DNA of 64,000 bases from Staphylococcus gallinarum (GCF_000875895.1 NZ_JXCF01000001.1:1-64000); one strand, 5' to 3'. Positions 48,652-57,575 are shown, counted from the stretch's first letter. Numbers and translations: made by a program. The notes: generated by a model not told the origin, from the letters alone.

Positions 48652-48724
48652 TTAAGTAATCATAACAATCTACTTTTCAGTAATTCTAATCAAATTTTAA
48701 GAAAATAATCAGGAGGATGTTTTT

Positions 48725-49294
48725 ATGTCTTTAATCAATAAAGAAATTTTACCATTTACAGCAAATGCTTATGATCCAAAGAAAGATGAGTTCTTCGAAA
48801 TCTCAGATGAAAACTTAAAAGGTTCATGGAGTGTTGTTTGCTTCTATCCAGCAGACTTCTCATTTGTATGTCCAACTGAATTAGAAGATTTACAAGGACA
48901 ATATGATAAATTACAAGAATTAGGCGTTAATGTTTATTCAGTATCAACTGATACGCATTTCGTACACAAAGCATGGCATGACCATTCAGATGCAATCAGC
49001 AAAATCCAATATGCTATGATTGGTGACCCTTCTCAAACTATCACTCGTAACTTTGATGTATTAGATGAAGAAGCTGGTCTTGCTCAACGTGGTACATTCA
49101 TCGTTGACCCTGATGGTGTCGTTCAAGCAGCAGAAATCAATGCTGACGGTATCGGTCGTGACGCTAGCACATTAGTACACAAAATTAAAGCAGCACAATA
49201 CGTGCGTCAACATCCAGGTGAAGTTTGCCCAGCTAAATGGGAAGAAGGTTCAGAAACATTACAACCTGGTCTTGACTTAGTAGGTAAAATCTAA
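48725..49294 (+). CDS. ahpC: Alkyl hydroperoxide reductase subunit C (peroxiredoxin)
   Basis: This 189-residue typical 2-Cys peroxiredoxin has peroxidatic Cys49 in FSFVCPTE and resolving Cys168 in GEVCPAKW. It reduces hydrogen peroxide, organic hydroperoxides and peroxynitrite with electrons from AhpF. ATG 48725 follows AGGAGG. It forms an operon with ahpF (16-base gap). Confidence 0.97.
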   Translation: MSLINKEILPFTANAYDPKKDEFFEISDENLKGSWSVVCFYPADFSFVCPTELEDLQGQYDKLQELGVNVYSVSTDTHFVHKAWHDHSDAISKIQYAMIGDPSQTITRNFDVLDEEAGLAQRGTFIVDPDGVVQAAEINADGIGRDASTLVHKIKAAQYVRQHPGEVCPAKWEEGSETLQPGLDLVGKI

Positions 49295-49310
49295 GGAGGC
49301 ATTGATTTAA

Positions 49311-50834
49311 ATGCTTGATGATCAACTTAAATCACAATTACAACAATTACTTCAATTAATGGAGGGTGACGTTGTACTCAATGCAAGCATTGGATCAGAT
49401 GACAAATCTAAGGAATTAAAGCAATTATTAGAAGAAGTCGCTGAAATGTCACCCCGCATTTCAATACAAGAATCAACACTGAAACGTACACCTAGTTTCT
49501 CAGTAAATAAACCAACTGAAGAAACTGGCATTACGTTTGCAGGTCTTCCAATGGGACATGAATTTAATTCACTCGTATTAGCATTGTTACAAGTGAGTGG
49601 TCGTGCTCCTAAAGAAGAACAAGCAGTTATTGATCAAATCAAAGCATTAGACCGTCCACTACATTTTGAAACTTATATTAGTTTAACTTGTCAAAAATGT
49701 CCTGACGTTGTCCAAGCTTTAAACTTGATGAGTTTATTAAATCCTAATATTTCTCATACAATGATTGATGGTGCTATTTTCAGAGAAGAATCTGAAAATA
49801 TCATGGCTGTACCAGCTATTTTCCTAGATGGTGAAGAATTCGGTAATGGTCGTATGACGATTCAAGATATCTTATCTAGTTTAGGTAGTAAGGCTGACCC
49901 AGCAGAGTTTAACGATAAAGATCCATACGATGTCTTAATCATCGGTGGTGGCCCTGCGAGTGGTAGTGCAGCGATTTATACTGCAAGAAAAGGATTGCGT
50001 ACGGGCATCGTAGCTGACCGCATTGGTGGTCAAGTTAATGATACTGCCGCAATTGAAAACTTCATCACTGTTAAAGAAACAGATGGACCGAAGTTCTCAT
50101 CTGCGCTACAAGACCATATCAATCAATATAATGTTGATGTGATGACTGGTATACGCGCAAGTGCAATAGAAAAGACAGACCACGGTATCGATGTTACGTT
50201 AGATAATGGCGCACAATTACAAAGTAAAACTGTAATTATTTCAACGGGTGCGCGTTGGCGTAAATTAGAGGTACCAGGTGAAGAAGCATTAATCAATAAA
50301 GGCGTTGCATTCTGCCCGCACTGTGATGGTCCTTTATTTGAGGACAAAGACGTAGCCGTTGTCGGCGGTGGTAACTCAGGCGTTGAAGCAGCAATCGATT
50401 TAGCAGGTATTGTTAAACATGTTACCTTACTAGAAAGAAATGCAAACTTAAAAGCCGATAAAGTCTTACAAGAACGTCTGACTTCTTTACCAAATGTAAC
50501 AGTAATCAAGAACGCCCAAACAACAGAAGTTCTTGGAGATGGTGCTGTTACAGGTCTTAAGTACCAAGATAAGAATAGTGGCGAAGAACAAACACTTGAA
50601 TTAGAAGGTATTTTTGTACAAATTGGCTTATTGCCTAACACTGAATGGCTCGACAATTACGTTGAGTTAAACCAAGCTAACGAAATTATGATTGATCGTA
50701 AAAATGCGACGAGCATCCCAGGTATCTTTGCCGCTGGTGATGTTACCGATGATCGAAATAAACAAATTATTATTTCAATGGGTGCCGGTGCCAATGCAGC
50801 ATTAAACGCATTTGATTATATCATTCGACATTAA
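49311..50834 (+). CDS. ahpF: Alkyl hydroperoxide reductase subunit F
   Basis: This 507-residue flavoprotein has tandem thioredoxin-like domains at the N-terminus (redox motif CQKC near 128-131), then an FAD domain (GGGPASGSAAIYTARKG near 215) and an NADH domain with the CPHC disulfide near 335 and VVGGGNSGVEAA. It transfers electrons from NADH to AhpC. ATG 49311 follows AAGGAGG. It is the downstream partner in ahpCF. Confidence 0.97.
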   Translation: MLDDQLKSQLQQLLQLMEGDVVLNASIGSDDKSKELKQLLEEVAEMSPRISIQESTLKRTPSFSVNKPTEETGITFAGLPMGHEFNSLVLALLQVSGRAPKEEQAVIDQIKALDRPLHFETYISLTCQKCPDVVQALNLMSLLNPNISHTMIDGAIFREESENIMAVPAIFLDGEEFGNGRMTIQDILSSLGSKADPAEFNDKDPYDVLIIGGGPASGSAAIYTARKGLRTGIVADRIGGQVNDTAAIENFITVKETDGPKFSSALQDHINQYNVDVMTGIRASAIEKTDHGIDVTLDNGAQLQSKTVIISTGARWRKLEVPGEEALINKGVAFCPHCDGPLFEDKDVAVVGGGNSGVEAAIDLAGIVKHVTLLERNANLKADKVLQERLTSLPNVTVIKNAQTTEVLGDGAVTGLKYQDKNSGEEQTLELEGIFVQIGLLPNTEWLDNYVELNQANEIMIDRKNATSIPGIFAAGDVTDDRNKQIIISMGAGANAALNAFDYIIRH

Positions 50835-50888
50835 TCATCACCCTATCAATTTTAAATATAAATAAATATAGGAACTAAATCCTATCAC

Positions 50889-50938
50889 AAAAGAGTCGAT
50901 GGAAATTATAAATTTAATTTTCACCGACTCTTCTTGTT
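50889..50938 (+). terminator. Terminator of ahpCF
   Basis: AAGAGTCGATGGAAATT pairs with AATTTTCACCGACTCTT (mismatch tolerated), followed by a weak T tract. The rest of 50939-51243 shows no gene. Confidence 0.7.
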
Positions 50939-51243
50939 ATATACATAAATTATTTTATAAGACTACGCGTATACGTAATGAGTTATGCAGTTGTTGCACT
51001 TTAATATACCACTTTATTCATACTATTTCTTTAATGATAAATTCATTCTAGAATCTTCACTTTGTTATAAAAATGGCACATCTTCTTATTTGTTCAAGAG
51101 ATTGTGCATTTATTATTTCATAGCATATTCAAATAAATAGCACTACATGATACGCTTAAGTTATAATTTTATAAAATGCGTTTAAACATTGAACTTCGTT
51201 GTTTATATACGTACCATTATTTTCAAAGGAGCAGTATTAATTT

Positions 51244-51867
51244 ATGAAGAAAAGCATACTATTATCGTTAGTTTTAGTCTTAACTATGATGCTTGCGGCA
51301 TGTTCAAATAGTGATTCAGAAGATAACGACCACCAACATAGTGAAAGACACGCGCCAAAAAATGTTAAAACACTAACTGAAAAAGATATTTTCCAAACAG
51401 ATAAAAAGGGCCAAAAAATTAGCGAACAAGAAATGAATGCAGCAATCAAAAAGTATTTAGCTGTCAATTCAGATATTTTGGATAATAAATACTTAATTCA
51501 GTATAAATTAGATAAACAATCAAACTCAGATAAGAAAATTACAGATGCACAAGCAAAACGTTTATCAAACTTATCACATTTAGCAGTTAAAAATGATGTA
51601 CGTTTCGAGAAATTTATCAAGAACAACACACTACCTAAAGGTTATCAAGAAAATGTAGAGCGTATTCACAAATATTTCACTGCCTTAAACAGTACAATTA
51701 AAGATGCCGATGAAGCTATCGAAGAATTAGATTATCAACCTCAAAATGAACTCAATGTCGTCGATGTTTCAACAAAATTTGCTGGTGATGTAAACGGGAA
51801 ACAACAAGATAAAATCAAAAAATTCCTAAAATCAAAAGATTTACCTACAAAAGCAATCGACAAATAA
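51244..51867 (+). CDS. NDxxF-motif lipoprotein
   Basis: This 207-residue lipoprotein has a signal ending LAACSNSD (Cys near 20), then a His/Asp/Glu-rich linker (DNDHQHSERH) and a mostly helical domain. HLAVKNDVRFEKFIK carries the NDxxF motif that names this staphylococcal family, and a KSKDLPTKA tail closes it. No function is established. The His/acid linker could bind metal, but that is only a guess. ATG 51244 is about 15 bases after AAAGGAG, which is longer than usual. It is monocistronic, in the same neighbourhood as in other staphylococci. Confidence 0.85.
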   Translation: MKKSILLSLVLVLTMMLAACSNSDSEDNDHQHSERHAPKNVKTLTEKDIFQTDKKGQKISEQEMNAAIKKYLAVNSDILDNKYLIQYKLDKQSNSDKKITDAQAKRLSNLSHLAVKNDVRFEKFIKNNTLPKGYQENVERIHKYFTALNSTIKDADEAIEELDYQPQNELNVVDVSTKFAGDVNGKQQDKIKKFLKSKDLPTKAIDK

Positions 51868-52062
51868 TGGCTAAATGGTGACAATCAACTAAATAACATT
51901 GTAAGTTATTACTTAAAAAGTAACGATTAACAACGTTGTGTTGGCTAAAAAATGTTTATTGACAGATTAATTACAAAATGATGACAACGATGATTCCTAG
52001 ATATACATTGCTTCAAGCCTAAAATATGTATATTTTAACAATCTTCGTTGTCTTATATTCGT

Positions 52063-52093
52063 AAAAAACCTTACATGATTGTAAGGTTTTTTA
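52063..52093 (+). terminator. Terminator after the NDxxF lipoprotein region
   Basis: AAAAAACCTTACAT pairs with ATGTAAGGTTTTTT. A weaker long-range pair (GACAACGA near 51980, TCGTTGTC near 52052) lies just before it. Otherwise 51868-52210 is empty. Confidence 0.85.
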
Positions 52094-52210
52094 ATACAAT
52101 ATCCCTTTTTTTCTCAAATAGTAATTTGTTATGATAATGGCAAGTTAGGCAATTAATTATTTAATGAGAAGCACAGCCGATCGTATTAAAAATTGGGAGG
52201 TTCCATAATT

Positions 52211-52426
52211 ATGATTTTAACTATCTTATTTGGAGCAATGGCTGCTGTCTTCATAGCTTATTATCTCTTTGAGAAACAAGAAAAATATGGTGTTATATCA
52301 TTTAAATCAATTGCACTAAGCATTACTTATGTCATACTTGCGGTAATAGTTGGTAGTTTTTTAGACAATATAAACACGATATTCCAAGGATTTCATGAAA
52401 GCTTAACAGCAGCTAAAAAATATTAA
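52211..52426 (+). CDS. Small membrane protein of unknown function
   Basis: This 71-residue protein has two hydrophobic helices (ILTILFGAMAAVFIAYYLF and IALSITYVILAVIVGSFL) joined by a short charged loop (EKQEKYG), with a short soluble tail ending AAKKY. ATG 52211 has GGGAGG at about 10-base spacing; the in-frame TTG at 52193 would overlap that site. It stands alone with its own terminator. I do not recognise the family. Confidence 0.7.
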   Translation: MILTILFGAMAAVFIAYYLFEKQEKYGVISFKSIALSITYVILAVIVGSFLDNINTIFQGFHESLTAAKKY

Positions 52427-52454
52427 ACACTCTGGCACATAAATTCCAGAAAAA

Positions 52455-52495
52455 TAGCACTCAGATAATTCAATTTATCTGAGTGCTTCTTTTTA
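52455..52495 (+). terminator. Terminator of the 71-aa membrane protein gene
   Basis: GCACTCAGATAA pairs with TTATCTGAGTGC and TTCTTTTTATT follows. Confidence 0.85.
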
Positions 52496-52649
52496 TTCAT
52501 ATTACGAATTATTGGCTCGCTTTCCTATGGGACAACTCAGCTTATAATTGTCAGCCCATCCTATCCCCTAAGGAAACAGCTCATCAGAACAACCCCTTCC
52601 CTCATTTGGAAAATTAGAAAGGGATAATACCCATACTTTCTGTATAACA

Positions 52650-53234
52650 TTATTTAATATCTAAGACATAAGGCACACAGTTCTCTACTTTTGTATCAAC
52701 GGCACTCTCTTTAGATTCATAACCAAAATAAACAAGGATACAACGAATAACGACTTGATGTGCCACAATAGCAATATTATCATCTTGCGCTTGTACCTCA
52801 TTTTTGAAAAACTGTTCCACTCTATATAAGACATCAGCATAACTTTCACCTTCTGGCGCCTTTTGACTAAAGCTATGGCGGAAATATTTATATGCTTCAT
52901 CATTAAAATATTGCGCAAATTCTGTCGATTGTTCTAATTCATCAACCATTTCTCCTTCAAATTTTCCTAATGAACGCTCTCTCAATAAAGGCGTTTCCGT
53001 TTTAGGCACTTTATCACTAGGAAATATACCTTGAGCCGTTTGTTTAGTTCTCGTCAAATCAGAAAGGTATACATGATCAATCTCTTTATCTGCAAAATAC
53101 GTTTGTAAATCAACAGCAGATTGTTCACCCTTTTCCGTTAATGGCACATCCATTTGACCACAAAAGTAATGATTACCGTTCTTCTTATCATAATTAGATT
53201 GTGATTCTCCATGTCTTATTAAATATATTTTCAT
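52650..53234 (-). CDS. Histidine phosphatase family protein (phosphoglycerate mutase-like)
   Basis: This 194-residue protein has LIRHGESQSN at residues 4-13, SDLTRTKQTAQG near 58, RERSLGKFEG near 88 and IVAHQVVIRC near 157 (His replaces the more usual HG pair with HQ). It is a small cytosolic phosphatase; the substrate is unknown. ATG 53234 follows GGAGGAG. It is unrelated in position to the similar gene at 22359. Confidence 0.8.
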   Translation of the reverse strand: MKIYLIRHGESQSNYDKKNGNHYFCGQMDVPLTEKGEQSAVDLQTYFADKEIDHVYLSDLTRTKQTAQGIFPSDKVPKTETPLLRERSLGKFEGEMVDELEQSTEFAQYFNDEAYKYFRHSFSQKAPEGESYADVLYRVEQFFKNEVQAQDDNIAIVAHQVVIRCILVYFGYESKESAVDTKVENCVPYVLDIK

Positions 53235-53372
53235 ATTTCTACTCCTCCATTTTCAATATATTATTCTATTGTCACATTTAACCGATTTAAAACTAACAGA
53301 ATTGTAATATTACTTCCAAACACTATATTTAGTCTTATATTCTTGATAATCTTTAACACGAGGTGAAATTAA

Positions 53373-53750
53373 ATGGAAAAAATTAACAGTAATCACTATA
53401 AATCTGCACCCCAAGGAAATCATGTCTTAGCATCTATCAGTTATTTTAGTTTATTTTTTGCTCCTATCATAGTTCCTATTATTGTTTGGATTTTTGCAGA
53501 TAAGCCAACTTCACAACATGCATCTAAGTCTCTTGTTTATCATATCATTACGTATTTAGGCCCAATCATTGCATTATTAACTGGTTCATTTGGGATATCA
53601 TTAATGCAAAATGCAACTAATAATTGGATCACTATTATTGTGATAATCATTGCGTGCCTACTGGCATTTGCGACAGTGTGGTATACCATTAAAAATGTAT
53701 ATAGAGGTGTAAGTGTACTAACTTCTGAATCAAGCTTTTTTAATCCTTAA
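53373..53750 (+). CDS. DUF4870-type (Tic20-like) membrane protein
   Basis: This 125-residue protein has three or four hydrophobic helices. HVLASISYFSLFFAPIIVPIIVWIF followed by ADKPTSQHASKSLVYHI is typical of DUF4870, a small family related to Tic20. It is found beside stress and envelope genes in many Firmicutes and its role is unknown. ATG 53373 follows GAGGTG. Confidence 0.8.
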   Translation: MEKINSNHYKSAPQGNHVLASISYFSLFFAPIIVPIIVWIFADKPTSQHASKSLVYHIITYLGPIIALLTGSFGISLMQNATNNWITIIVIIIACLLAFATVWYTIKNVYRGVSVLTSESSFFNP

Positions 53751-53872
53751 ATTGAAAATCATTTCAAATAAACTTTGTAATTAACTAAATTTGACAATAT
53801 TTAAAACTTTAAAAATCATTATATACGAATCCTTTAATATCTATTATGATGAACAAAAGGAGACAGATTATA

Positions 53873-54208
53873 ATGAAAAATAAACTTACTTTAGCTTTAA
53901 TAAGTGTACTCGTTATCATCGGAATTGTCGTGACGATTACTATGGTCGTTTCAAGTCAGAAAAGCACATACTACGGTTATATGAAAAATAGTAACACAGC
54001 TGAAAAGGTTGTAAGTGAAAAAGATGGCCTTGTAACACATAATGTAAAGCTAAAAACGAATAGCGATTTCAAACCTAAGAAAGGCGATTTTGTTAAACTC
54101 GTTTCAAAAGATGATGGCAAGACATTTTACAAAATGCAAGTCGTAAAGCACGATGATATTCCTCATGGTCTAATGATGAAGATTCACGAGATGGATATGA
54201 AAATGTAA
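53873..54208 (+). CDS. Membrane-anchored YxeA-like protein (tentative)
   Basis: This 111-residue protein has an N-terminal helix (LTLALISVLVIIGIVVTITMVV) and an extracytoplasmic beta-strand domain. YYGYMKNS, HNVKLKTN and FYKMQVVKHDDIP follow the order of the YxeA (DUF1093) family, but the match is looser than for the gene at 61178. ATG 53873 has AAAGGAG at 10 bases; the frame from 53846 lacks one. The function is unknown. Confidence 0.6.
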   Translation: MKNKLTLALISVLVIIGIVVTITMVVSSQKSTYYGYMKNSNTAEKVVSEKDGLVTHNVKLKTNSDFKPKKGDFVKLVSKDDGKTFYKMQVVKHDDIPHGLMMKIHEMDMKM

Positions 54209-54216
54209 ATATTAAA

Positions 54217-54309
54217 AAGAACCAATAGCTCATAATACGTCTACAACACACTGTTGGAATCCCAACAATGTTCAGTTACGTTATGCTTAGATATTGGTTC
54301 TTTTTTTAT
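54217..54309 (+). terminator. Terminator, convergent between the YxeA-like gene and the PepSY gene
   Basis: AAGAACCAATA pairs with TATTGGTTCTT, with eight T on the plus strand. An inner GTTGG/CCAAC pair lies in the 64-base loop. Confidence 0.75.
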
Positions 54310-54317
54310 TTAACTTA

Positions 54318-55658
54318 TTAGTTTGTTGATTGCTTTTTCTTATCTTTCAAATACAATAACAATTCAATAATAAAGACAATAATAAGTGAAAAGCCAAATA
54401 ATGGCATTAAAATGCCTAAAATAATTAATAATACAATTACTGGTAATGACATTGGCTTTTTAACTCTATGAGGTACTTTAACCGTCTTTCCTTTCAAACG
54501 CTTAATCCATGAAGTAAATCCAAAGCCAATAGCTACTAGTAATGCAAGACAAACCAATAGATTAATCACTTTATTAGCAACACCAAATAAGTGTCCTTCA
54601 TGCAAAGGAATTCCCCAAGTAAACCATTTACCAATAATGCCATATTCTTGATATTTCACTTGTCCTAAGTCTTTGCCATTATATTGATCCATATATAATG
54701 TTTTTTCATCATATGGAGAAACATCTAGACCTGTAACACCTGTATTACTACCCTTAGAAATAGTGAATGTACCTTCTACGCTTGATGGATAAACGATTGA
54801 AAATGGTTTGTTAAAACCATCTTTTTCAGCATTTTTGATTACTTTATCTAAAGAAATTTGATGCTTCAAATCTGTTTGTGGCATAGCACCTCCACCATGA
54901 TGTGCTGCATGCTCACCAGATGCTGGTTGTTTGTTACTTCTTGTCGCCCAAGGAATTTCGTTGACATCTGACTTAGGTGGATTAATTGCCAATTCAGATT
55001 GACCTAAACTACCCGAATTATTCATAACATCTGCAATTTTAGCTCCCATAAAGCCTGACCATGGCAAACCAGTCAGGACAAGTACAAATATAGGTATTGC
55101 AATGATTACGCCAATAATGCCGTGCCATTTTTGAAACTTTAATTGTTTACTTTTATTGCTAATGAGTTTTTTCTTAATTAGTAAATAAGTCCCCGAAATA
55201 ATCATAAAGATCGTCCAACATGCCGTTAATTCAACTAAATAATTAATAACAGTATTCTCTGTAAATAAAGAACTATGTATATTTCTAAGGACATTCGCGT
55301 ATGTATGTTTGGCATTCTGATCAGCAACAATTTGATTATTATGATCTAGAAAGACATACCTTTGGTTACCTGCCATATCATCTAATGTAATTCTCTTATT
55401 ATAAGGTTCGTCTAGTATACTAACCTTACTAACATAAAAACCATCGAATTTTTTCTCCACATCATCAATAGCTTGATTCATAGATTGATGTGTCTTATTC
55501 GAACTACCTCCGAAAAATTCAGTTTTATAAATATTATTTTCAACTTCTTGATAAAATAAATAACCAATGCCTGATATCGTCAAGGTAATTAGCAATGGTG
55601 TTATAAATAATGCCGCGTAAAAGTGCAATCTTTGTAGTGGATTAAATGTATTCTTCAA
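54318..55658 (-). CDS. PepSY-domain membrane protein
   Basis: This 446-residue protein has four hydrophobic helices and a large extracytoplasmic part. It has LQRLHFYAALFITPLLITLTISGI at the start, WHGIIGVIIAIPIFVLVLTGLPWSGF in the middle and IPLHEGHLFGVANKVI near the end. The conserved His residues in the helices are as in PepSY-associated membrane proteins, some of which act as ferric-siderophore reductases. An extracytoplasmic HAAHHGGG cluster near 245-252 may bind metal. The start is TTG 55658, 7 bases after GGGGG. It is monocistronic. Confidence 0.8.
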   Translation of the reverse strand: MKNTFNPLQRLHFYAALFITPLLITLTISGIGYLFYQEVENNIYKTEFFGGSSNKTHQSMNQAIDDVEKKFDGFYVSKVSILDEPYNKRITLDDMAGNQRYVFLDHNNQIVADQNAKHTYANVLRNIHSSLFTENTVINYLVELTACWTIFMIISGTYLLIKKKLISNKSKQLKFQKWHGIIGVIIAIPIFVLVLTGLPWSGFMGAKIADVMNNSGSLGQSELAINPPKSDVNEIPWATRSNKQPASGEHAAHHGGGAMPQTDLKHQISLDKVIKNAEKDGFNKPFSIVYPSSVEGTFTISKGSNTGVTGLDVSPYDEKTLYMDQYNGKDLGQVKYQEYGIIGKWFTWGIPLHEGHLFGVANKVINLLVCLALLVAIGFGFTSWIKRLKGKTVKVPHRVKKPMSLPVIVLLIILGILMPLFGFSLIIVFIIELLLYLKDKKKQSTN

Positions 55659-55873
55659 CCTATTACCCCCTCTCTTTCAACATTATAAATAACTATGAAA
55701 ATTAATATGTAGATAAATTGTGACTTTTTAATAATATAGTGTTTTATTTTTTATAATTAAATTATTTCATTTTCAGTTTACCACTAGCAAATATAAAAAT
55801 AGACTAAGCGGTCCATACTTTGACTTACAAAGATCGACCACTTAGTCACATAATTAATAATATATAACAATGA

Positions 55874-56500
55874 TTAACTACTTTTACTAAATAATAAATT
55901 GATTGATAACGTGATTAATATAGCACCTACCGCATAATCAAATATAGCTTTTACTTTTCTGTTGTTAAATAATAATTTAATATATTGAAAAATATATACA
56001 CAGAAAATAAACCACACCAATATAACTGTAGTCACTATTGCTGATAAAATGGCAATTTGTGTAGAAACACCATCACCAGCCGTAATAAACTGCGGCAAAA
56101 TACTTATGTAATATAATAAAGCTTTCGGATTTAATAATGTACTTAAAAATCCTTGTCGATAAGAGTTTAAATAGCTAATTTGTTTAGCTTGCATATGATC
56201 CTGGGAGAAGTCCATCCCTTGCCTTGCAGTAATAATACTTTTAATACCTAAATAAATTAAATAACATGCACCAAGTACCTTAATAACTAAAAATACATAA
56301 TACATATTCGCTAAGATAAAAATAATTCCAAACACTGCTAATAAAGAATAACATACATGTGCACTCGTTATACCTAATGCTGCCATTGCGCCATTTCCTT
56401 TACCTGATGTAATAGAATTCTTCATTACTACAAAGAAATCAGGACCAGGAACAATAATGATCATTAGTGTGATGGTTATAAATGCTGCGAGTCCTTCCAT
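55874..56500 (-). CDS. LysE family amino acid exporter
   Basis: This 208-residue protein has six hydrophobic helices. IIIVPGPDFFVVMKNSITSGKGNGAMAALGI at residues about 14-44 is the LysE/RhtB signature, and FLSTLLNPKALLYYISILPQFI follows. It exports an amino acid or derivative, and the substrate cannot be read. GTG 56509, ATG 56503 and ATG 56500 are all in frame; the last has AGGAGG at 8-base spacing, so I use it. Confidence 0.85.
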   Translation of the reverse strand: MEGLAAFITITLMIIIVPGPDFFVVMKNSITSGKGNGAMAALGITSAHVCYSLLAVFGIIFILANMYYVFLVIKVLGACYLIYLGIKSIITARQGMDFSQDHMQAKQISYLNSYRQGFLSTLLNPKALLYYISILPQFITAGDGVSTQIAILSAIVTTVILVWFIFCVYIFQYIKLLFNNRKVKAIFDYAVGAILITLSINLLFSKSS

Positions 56501-56621
56501 CATATACACCTCCTATTCATTTATCCTATCAATCAACCCATACTGGTGCAATAGTATCTGAAAAATCATGCTGAAATCAATTACATTTTCAAAAAGTTGA
56601 ATAAAATTAATTAAAAAAATT

Positions 56622-56635
56622 GTAGCGTTTACATT
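56622..56635 (-). promoter_or_regulatory. cre-like site in the small RNA promoter
   Basis: The minus strand reads ATGTAAACGCTACA, one mismatch from WTGNAANCGNWNNCW, and it touches the -35 region (TTGTGT 56634-56639) of the candidate small RNA. Confidence 0.5.
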
Positions 56636-56668
56636 GTGTATTTGTTTAAAACTTGATATATTATAAGT

Positions 56669-56752
56669 GTAGTTGGGAACCGACTACTAGTCTTTTATAT
56701 TCATGAACATATTACTCTAAAAGCGATGCCTTAAGGCGTCGCTTTTTCCTAT
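56669..56752 (+). ncRNA. Candidate small RNA with CcpA-type promoter (RsaI/RsaOG-like)
   Basis: A promoter (TTGTGT, 17 bases, TATATT) would start near 56669. The transcript opens with a hairpin GTAGTTGGGAACCGACTAC carrying an exposed GGGAA loop. A U-rich single-stranded stretch follows, and it ends at AAGCGATGCCTTAAGGCGTCGC plus five T. No ORF with a ribosome binding site lies within. A cre-like site, the GGG loop and the terminal hairpin suggest the CcpA-repressed staphylococcal RNA RsaI (RsaOG). This is from memory and needs a covariance search. Confidence 0.5.
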
Positions 56753-56755
56753 TTT
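56732..56755 (+). terminator. Terminator hairpin at the small RNA end
   Basis: GCGATGCC pairs with GGCGTCGC around TTAA (one G-U pair), with TTTTT after it on the plus strand and TTTT on the minus strand, so it can also end the exporter operon. Confidence 0.8.
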
Positions 56756-56784
56756 GACAGACTTTTTATATCTTATTAACTATC

Positions 56785-57099
56785 TTAACTTAATAATTTT
56801 AATCCTACAGTACTTGCAAGAATTACCACAATACATAATATTCGCTTTATATCCTTAGACTCTTTATAAAATATCATCCCCAACAAAGTTCCACCTACAG
56901 CACCTATTCCAGTCCATACAGCATATGCTGTACTCATAGGTAACTCACTCATCGCTACTGAAAGTAGAATAAAACTCAATATAAATGTTACACACATCAT
57001 TAATAAGTTAACTTTCTTACGATAACTGACATAAGCATTCAAAAAATTAATACCTAACATTTCAAATATCCCAGCAAAAACTAAAATAATCCACATCAT
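56785..57099 (-). CDS. ykkD: SMR guanidinium exporter subunit, YkkD-like
   Basis: This 104-residue protein has four transmembrane helices. FAGIFEMLGINFLN carries the membrane Glu near residue 13, and STAYAVWTGIGAVGGTLLGMIFYKES is the SMR helix 3 and loop. It pairs with the upstream subunit to form a heterodimeric exporter, as YkkCD does in Bacillus. The first A of its ATG is the last base of the ykkC stop (TAATG), so translation is coupled. A guanidine-I riboswitch in front of the pair makes guanidinium the likely cargo. Confidence 0.88.
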   Translation of the reverse strand: MMWIILVFAGIFEMLGINFLNAYVSYRKKVNLLMMCVTFILSFILLSVAMSELPMSTAYAVWTGIGAVGGTLLGMIFYKESKDIKRILCIVVILASTVGLKLLS

Positions 57100-57425
57100 T
57101 ATACTTCCTCTCCTTTATTTTTTGTAACCAACTTCAATCCAATTACGCCAAGTAATAAAGTGAAAATTAGAATCACTTTTCCAATATTCAAACCATGTGC
57201 AAACACTAAAACGTCAAATATCGTAACACCTGTTGTTCCTAATCCAACAAATACTGCATATGCCGTACCAACAGGCAAACTTTTAGACGCATTGATTAAT
57301 AGATAAAAACTCAGCACGATAGCAATTGCAGTCAATAACCACTCAATTGCTGACGATGCATGCGTCAAACCAACTACCCAACCTACCTCAAACATAGCTG
57401 CAATAACAATCTTAATCCAATTCAT
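57099..57425 (-). CDS. ykkC: SMR guanidinium exporter subunit, YkkC-like
   Basis: This 108-residue protein has four transmembrane helices with IAAMFEVGWVVGLTHA (membrane Glu near 13), SLPVGTAYAVFVGLGTTGV and LLGVIGLKLVTKNK at the C-terminus, close in pattern to Bacillus YkkC. It forms the exporter with the downstream YkkD-like subunit. ATG 57425 is 7 bases after AAGGAGG. Control by the riboswitch directly upstream is clear. Confidence 0.9.
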   Translation of the reverse strand: MNWIKIVIAAMFEVGWVVGLTHASSAIEWLLTAIAIVLSFYLLINASKSLPVGTAYAVFVGLGTTGVTIFDVLVFAHGLNIGKVILIFTLLLGVIGLKLVTKNKGEEV

Positions 57426-57445
57426 CTCAATTCCTCCTTAAATAA

Positions 57446-57492
57446 ATAAAAAAGCCTGGGAAACAGTAAAAATTACTATCTCCCAGGCTTTT
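57446..57492 (-). terminator. Terminator of the guanidine riboswitch expression platform
   Basis: On the minus strand AAAGCCTGGGA pairs with TCCCAGGCTTT and a T run follows. The 5' arm is also the 3' part of the aptamer (AAAGCCTGGGAGA), so ligand binding and termination exclude each other. Confidence 0.9.
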
Positions 57493-57575
57493 ATCCTTCC
57501 GTGTCACATTTAAAATGTGGCTTTCTCTCGGACCAGACCAATTGTAATTACATTGCGGAACCCTAGAAAGCTATT
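57476..57575 (-). ncRNA. Guanidine-I (ykkC) riboswitch
   Basis: The minus strand holds the aptamer landmarks in order: CTAGGGTTCCG, GGTCTGGTCCGAGAG, ACACGGAAGGAT and AAAAGCCTGGGAGA. This is the ykkC type that senses free guanidinium. The start is somewhere near 57575. With ligand bound the terminator arm is sequestered and the SMR pair is expressed. Confidence 0.93.
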
